The notes under the pieces were generated by a model. That model saw only the letters and a program-made list of their open reading frames with translations. It did not search any database and was not told the origin of the DNA. A DNA stretch of 25,665 nt. Source: CAZUAQ01 sp964618455. GTDB taxonomy: Bacteria > Planctomycetota > Phycisphaerae > UBA1845 > PWPN01. Positions 23,089 through 25,665 of this stretch are shown here, in pieces; position 1 is the first letter of the stretch; every line of letters starts with the position of its first letter. The DNA is taken from contig CAZUAQ010000067.1 in NCBI GenBank assembly GCA_964618455.1, forward strand, positions 1-25,665. Direction: 5' to 3'. Both the position numbers and the translations under genes were made by a program.

Positions 23089-23126
23089 AAACAGGCGCGC
23101 CGGCCCAATCGCCGACGCGCCTGTTT
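23089..23126. terminator. Bidirectional terminator hairpin
   Basis: Arms AAACAGGCGCG (23089-23099) and CGCGCCTGTTT (23116-23126) are perfectly complementary over 11 bp. After one mismatch, a further 4-bp CGGC/GCCG stem closes the loop. The A/T ends of the arms give U-rich RNA tails on both strands. It sits between convergent genes (MazG-like, plus; lipoprotein, minus), as expected. Confidence 0.85.
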
Positions 23127-23152
23127 ACATTCCGGATTTTCTGTCGCTACGC

Positions 23153-23470
23153 TTACTGCGCGTAGACTTCGGAAATGACGGCGGAGAAGCAATCCGAGCA
23201 CTGCGTCACGATCTCCTGATTTCCGGCGGCGGCATCGGCGCAGCCATCCTCCGCGGTCTGAATGGCTTCAGCCTCACCCAGGCCCGCCATGCGATCGACA
23301 TCGGCGGCGATGATGATCGTTTCGATGAAGGCATCGTCCGCGAAGGGGCAGGCAGCTCGCATCGTGTCGTTGACCGGAATGGAGAGATCGGTCGGGATTG
23401 AAGGAGCCGCACCGCAGCCAATCGTGACGGCAATCGCCGCAAGGAGACAGAACGTCGTGACAATTCTCAT
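23153..23470 (-). CDS. Small putative lipoprotein, Cys-rich
   Basis: 105 residues. The N-terminus MRIVTTFCLLAAIAVTIGC is a lipoprotein-type signal with a relaxed lipobox (TIGC, Cys19), so the mature protein should be lipid-anchored and extracytoplasmic. The mature part is acidic and Ala-rich with four Cys, including a CSDC pair near the end, which could form disulfides or bind a metal. ATG 23470 has an ideal GGAGG ribosome site and a promoter about 50 bp upstream. The family is not recognised. It is flanked on one side by the strong terminator and on the other by the pterin dehydratase on the same strand. Confidence 0.7.
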   Translation of the reverse strand: MRIVTTFCLLAAIAVTIGCGAAPSIPTDLSIPVNDTMRAACPFADDAFIETIIIAADVDRMAGLGEAEAIQTAEDGCADAAAGNQEIVTQCSDCFSAVISEVYAQ

Positions 23471-23520
23471 GGAATCCTCCAGGAAGTAGCAGGTCTGATC
23501 GGTCCTGATTTCGAGCCGAG

Positions 23521-23549
23521 AGTATAGTCAAAGCCGGAGGATTTGCCAG
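23521..23549 (-). promoter_or_regulatory. Predicted promoter of the small lipoprotein
   Basis: Minus-strand CTGGCA (23544-23549), 17-bp spacer, TATACT (23521-23526). The leader is about 45 nt and includes GGAGG. The -35 is four of six. Confidence 0.5.
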
Positions 23550-23583
23550 TCAATGAGGTTCGTTCGATGCATGTTCATCGGTC

Positions 23584-23877
23584 TCATGCTTCCAGGTTGT
23601 CGATTTCCGCCGCCAGGGCAAAGTCTTTTTCCGTCAGTCCGCCGGCGTCGTGAGTGGTGAGTTGGAGCGTGACCTTGGGGTAAGTCAACGTGACATCGGG
23701 ATGATGTTCGGCTTTCTCTGCCAGCACCGCCACCTGTGTGACGAACGCCAGGCCGCGCATGAATCCCTTCGTGTCGAATGATTTACAGATGCCCGGCCGG
23801 CCACCCATATCGATCTCATCCCAGCCGGACAGCTTGCCCAGGTATTCCTGAATCTGCGCTTTGGACAGTGGTGCCAT
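23584..23877 (-). CDS. phhB: Pterin-4a-carbinolamine dehydratase
   Basis: 97 residues, full-length PCD/DCoH. It dehydrates the 4a-hydroxytetrahydrobiopterin formed by aromatic amino acid hydroxylases, recycling the pterin cofactor. The signature EHHPDVTLTYPKV followed by LTTHDAGGLTEKD (about 56-86) has all the His residues of the active site. ATG 23877 begins the family homology and has GGAG 8 nt upstream; the longer frame to 23985 is not needed. No phenylalanine hydroxylase is in the window. Some PCD homologues serve in molybdopterin or other pterin metabolism instead. It is divergent from the xylose-isomerase homologue. Confidence 0.93.
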   Translation of the reverse strand: MAPLSKAQIQEYLGKLSGWDEIDMGGRPGICKSFDTKGFMRGLAFVTQVAVLAEKAEHHPDVTLTYPKVTLQLTTHDAGGLTEKDFALAAEIDNLEA

Positions 23878-24048
23878 GGTACATGCTCCATCTTGAGGTA
23901 TGTTTCTGTTCTGTGACTCGTGTATGGCGATCTTATGCGGCCCCACGCGGAGCGACCAACATCCACGCCCGATCGGTGGCGACATGAAGATAACACGATT
24001 ACGATACCGTCACCGGAAAAGGACACGAGGCCCTGGAGACGCTCAATC

Positions 24049-25194
24049 ATGTCGGAGTACACGCCCGAGAAATCGCATCGTTTTGCGTTTGGTCTCTGGT
24101 GCATTCAGAACACCGGGCGCGACCCGTTCGGCGCGGCCACGCGCGAGGACATGTCCGGACTCGAAGTCATCAGTGAACTCGGAAAACGCAATGTTTACGC
24201 CTACGAGATGCATGCCGAGGATCTCGTCCCCGCCGAGGCATCGGCCGCCGAGCGCGATCGCATCCTGAATGAGGCCCGCCGGCGGATGGAAGACACGGAC
24301 ATCGCCTGCGTGAACTGCGGGGCTAATGTATTCGGTCATCCCGTCTTCAAGGACGGCGCGCTGACTAACCACGATCCGAGAATCCGGCAGTACGCCCTTC
24401 AGCGCTATCTGAATGCCATCGACATCGGGTACGCGGTCGGCTGTCGGCTGACCAACCTCTGGTGGGGACGTGACGGCGGCGAGGTGGATGCCGCCCGCGA
24501 CCCGCGCGACGCGATTCGCCGGTTGCGCGAGTCGATGAACTACCTGCAGCAGTACATCGATGAGCAAGGTTATGAAGGGTATCGACTGGCCATGGAGCCC
24601 AAGCCCAACGAGCCGCGTGGGGATATTTATCTGCCCACCGTCGGCCACGGTCTGGCATTTCTCCAGACGCTGGATAAGCCACAGAACGCGGGCCTCGTCC
24701 CGGAGATCGCCCATTGCCGGATGGCGGGGCTGAACGCCTATCACGAGATCGCCCAGGCCCTCGAGGCGGGCAAGTTGTTCGGATGCCATTTCAACGGACA
24801 GAAGACGCTTCGATTCGATCAGGACCTGCGCTTCGGTGCCGAGGACCTGAAGGAGAGCTTCTTCGTGGTAAAACTGATCGAGGACAGTGGCTGGGACGGG
24901 CCGCGGACCTTCGACGCCCACCCCTACCGGACCGCCGATCGTACCGAGGTCTGTGATTTCGTCGACGGATGCATGCGAACCTACCTGATCCTCAAGGAGA
25001 AAGTGGAGCGATTCAACGGCGATCCGGAGATCCAGGGAATCCTGAGTGAGTACGCGACGGGCAATGATGCACCCATCCCCTCGCCGAGCAGCCTTGCAGG
25101 CATGACCTTCGATCTCGATGCGCTCGCCGCGAGGCGGTGGCACCACGAGAAATTGGACCAACTGACGCAGGAACTCCTGCTGGGGGTGCGATGA
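24049..25194 (+). CDS. Xylose isomerase homologue with His at one metal-ligand position
   Basis: 381 residues, the length of class I (short) xylose isomerases, which convert D-xylose to D-xylulose using two divalent metals. Sugar-pocket residues are kept: W17, F27, H55 with D58, F95, W138, K185. Metal ligands E183 (MEPKPNEPRGD), E219 and H222 (VPEIAHCRM), D257 and D259 (DQDLRFG) and D289 (PRTFDAH) are present. The remaining ligand, Asp in the usual HIDLNGQ, is replaced by His (H247 in GCHFNGQ). His is used at this position in L-rhamnose isomerase and D-tagatose 3-epimerase, so substrate may differ from xylose. This alignment is from memory. ATG 24049 has GGAG upstream; the longer frame lacks family homology. 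A lipoprotein gene overlaps its stop. Confidence 0.88.
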   Translation: MSEYTPEKSHRFAFGLWCIQNTGRDPFGAATREDMSGLEVISELGKRNVYAYEMHAEDLVPAEASAAERDRILNEARRRMEDTDIACVNCGANVFGHPVFKDGALTNHDPRIRQYALQRYLNAIDIGYAVGCRLTNLWWGRDGGEVDAARDPRDAIRRLRESMNYLQQYIDEQGYEGYRLAMEPKPNEPRGDIYLPTVGHGLAFLQTLDKPQNAGLVPEIAHCRMAGLNAYHEIAQALEAGKLFGCHFNGQKTLRFDQDLRFGAEDLKESFFVVKLIEDSGWDGPRTFDAHPYRTADRTEVCDFVDGCMRTYLILKEKVERFNGDPEIQGILSEYATGNDAPIPSPSSLAGMTFDLDALAARRWHHEKLDQLTQELLLGVR

Positions 25195-25665
25195 GTCGAA
25201 GTCGGCGGAATTCAAGACTGCTCGTGATGGCGTTCATCATTCTCGGCGGATGCAGGGAATCCCCGAATGTGCCGACCACGCAGCCGTTGACGACGCAACC
25301 GCTCACGACACGACCGGTCACCGATACCGATGGTTATGCCGCGACAAGCATCCCGGAGGTCGGCCCGCACGGTGGTGCGCTCTTCGCGGTCGGCGCAACG
25401 GGCCTGCTGGAATGGCTGCCGAAGGAACGGCGGGTTTACTTCCTTTCGCGCGACCTGGAGCGTGTGGCCCCGGATTCCGTCCGAGCATACGTGGCTCATG
25501 AAATCGGCCCTAAACCCCTTGAATTTATGCCCTGCGCACCGACCACCGACGAGGGCGATGCCTGTCTGGAGTACCCTTCGCCGGAGTCGAGCGACGCCGC
25601 TGTCGTCATGCGCGTGACGCTGCAGGGGAGGCAAAATATGGTCAAGCTCCTTCCGGGCGAATCCC
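25191..25665 (+). CDS. Putative lipoprotein, 5' part (runs off window end)
   Basis: Open to the last base, so only the first 158 residues are seen. The ATG overlaps the xylose-isomerase stop by 4 bp (ATGA), implying coupled translation. Residues 1-21 form a lipoprotein signal: basic SRSRR, hydrophobic LLVMAFII, then the lipobox LGGC with Cys21. The mature N-terminus has three near-identical pentapeptides, TTQPL-TTQPL-TTRPV (29-43), a likely flexible surface linker. The rest (from about 60) has EVGPHGGALFAVG and WLPKERRVYFL segments, resembling small beta-rich exported proteins; the HGG start recalls periplasmic proteins of planctomycetes, but no family is certain. No function given. Confidence 0.75.
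   Translation, partial: MSRSRRNSRLLVMAFIILGGCRESPNVPTTQPLTTQPLTTRPVTDTDGYAATSIPEVGPHGGALFAVGATGLLEWLPKERRVYFLSRDLERVAPDSVRAYVAHEIGPKPLEFMPCAPTTDEGDACLEYPSPESSDAAVVMRVTLQGRQNMVKLLPGES

Noticed and set aside
24043..25215. Minus-strand frame of 390 codons opposite the xylose isomerase homologue
   Set aside because: It is a codon-bias shadow with no motif.

Overview
The window is GC-rich, gene-dense bacterial chromosome, except for one AT-rich operator-like patch near 11.36-11.43 kb. The best lineage guess is a planctomycete, probably Phycisphaerae-like. The clues are a CxxCGYDLTG...CPEC zinc-ribbon membrane protein (13372-14217), a HYExAFE-motif protein behind hisS, an FG-GAP protein beside TPR proteins with a c-type heme motif, and a scattered nuo gene set. 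This is inference from protein style; there is no rRNA or other marker gene. I see no tRNA, rRNA, CRISPR array, insertion sequence or phage gene.

Layout. 1-3.7 kb: the 3' end of an FG-GAP/VCBS repeat protein, a membrane-anchored TPR protein, and a convergent, collinear TPR paralogue ending in a cytochrome c motif. 3.9-5.9 kb: an orphan NarL-type response regulator with a near-consensus promoter, and a GT4 glycosyltransferase. 6.0-8.5 kb (minus strand): nuoA-nuoB-nuoC-murQ, tightly packed. 8.9-10.7 kb: glmS, divergent from nuoA. 10.9-12.5 kb: an ArsR-like regulator behind an array of TGTAATA/TATTACA half-sites, and a second GT4 glycosyltransferase. 12.7-13.3 kb: D-lyxose isomerase. 13.4-16.1 kb (minus strand): rsmD, a CCA/poly(A) nucleotidyltransferase and the zinc-ribbon membrane protein. 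16.2-18.6 kb: a YkgJ-type Cys-cluster protein, hisS and the HYExAFE protein. 18.7-19.6 kb: three small exported or membrane-anchored proteins, two of them paralogous. 19.7-23.05 kb: bioB, a FabF-type ketosynthase, thymidine kinase and a MazG-like pyrophosphohydrolase, closed by a strong bidirectional hairpin. 23.15-23.9 kb (minus strand): a small lipoprotein and a pterin carbinolamine dehydratase. 24.0 kb to the end: a divergent xylose-isomerase homologue and a lipoprotein cut by the window edge.

Most genes are housekeeping: respiration (nuoABC), amino sugars and peptidoglycan recycling (glmS, murQ), translation and RNA processing (hisS, rsmD, CCA enzyme), biotin and acyl chemistry (bioB, ketosynthase), nucleotides (tdk, mazG-like). 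The less ordinary material is the TPR/FG-GAP/cytochrome group, the palindromic operator array, the xylose-isomerase homologue with His at a metal-ligand position, the hairpin before bioB, and the two lineage-type unknowns (HYExAFE and the small anchored pair). Several minus-strand genes appear to have promoters placed for very short or absent 5' leaders.
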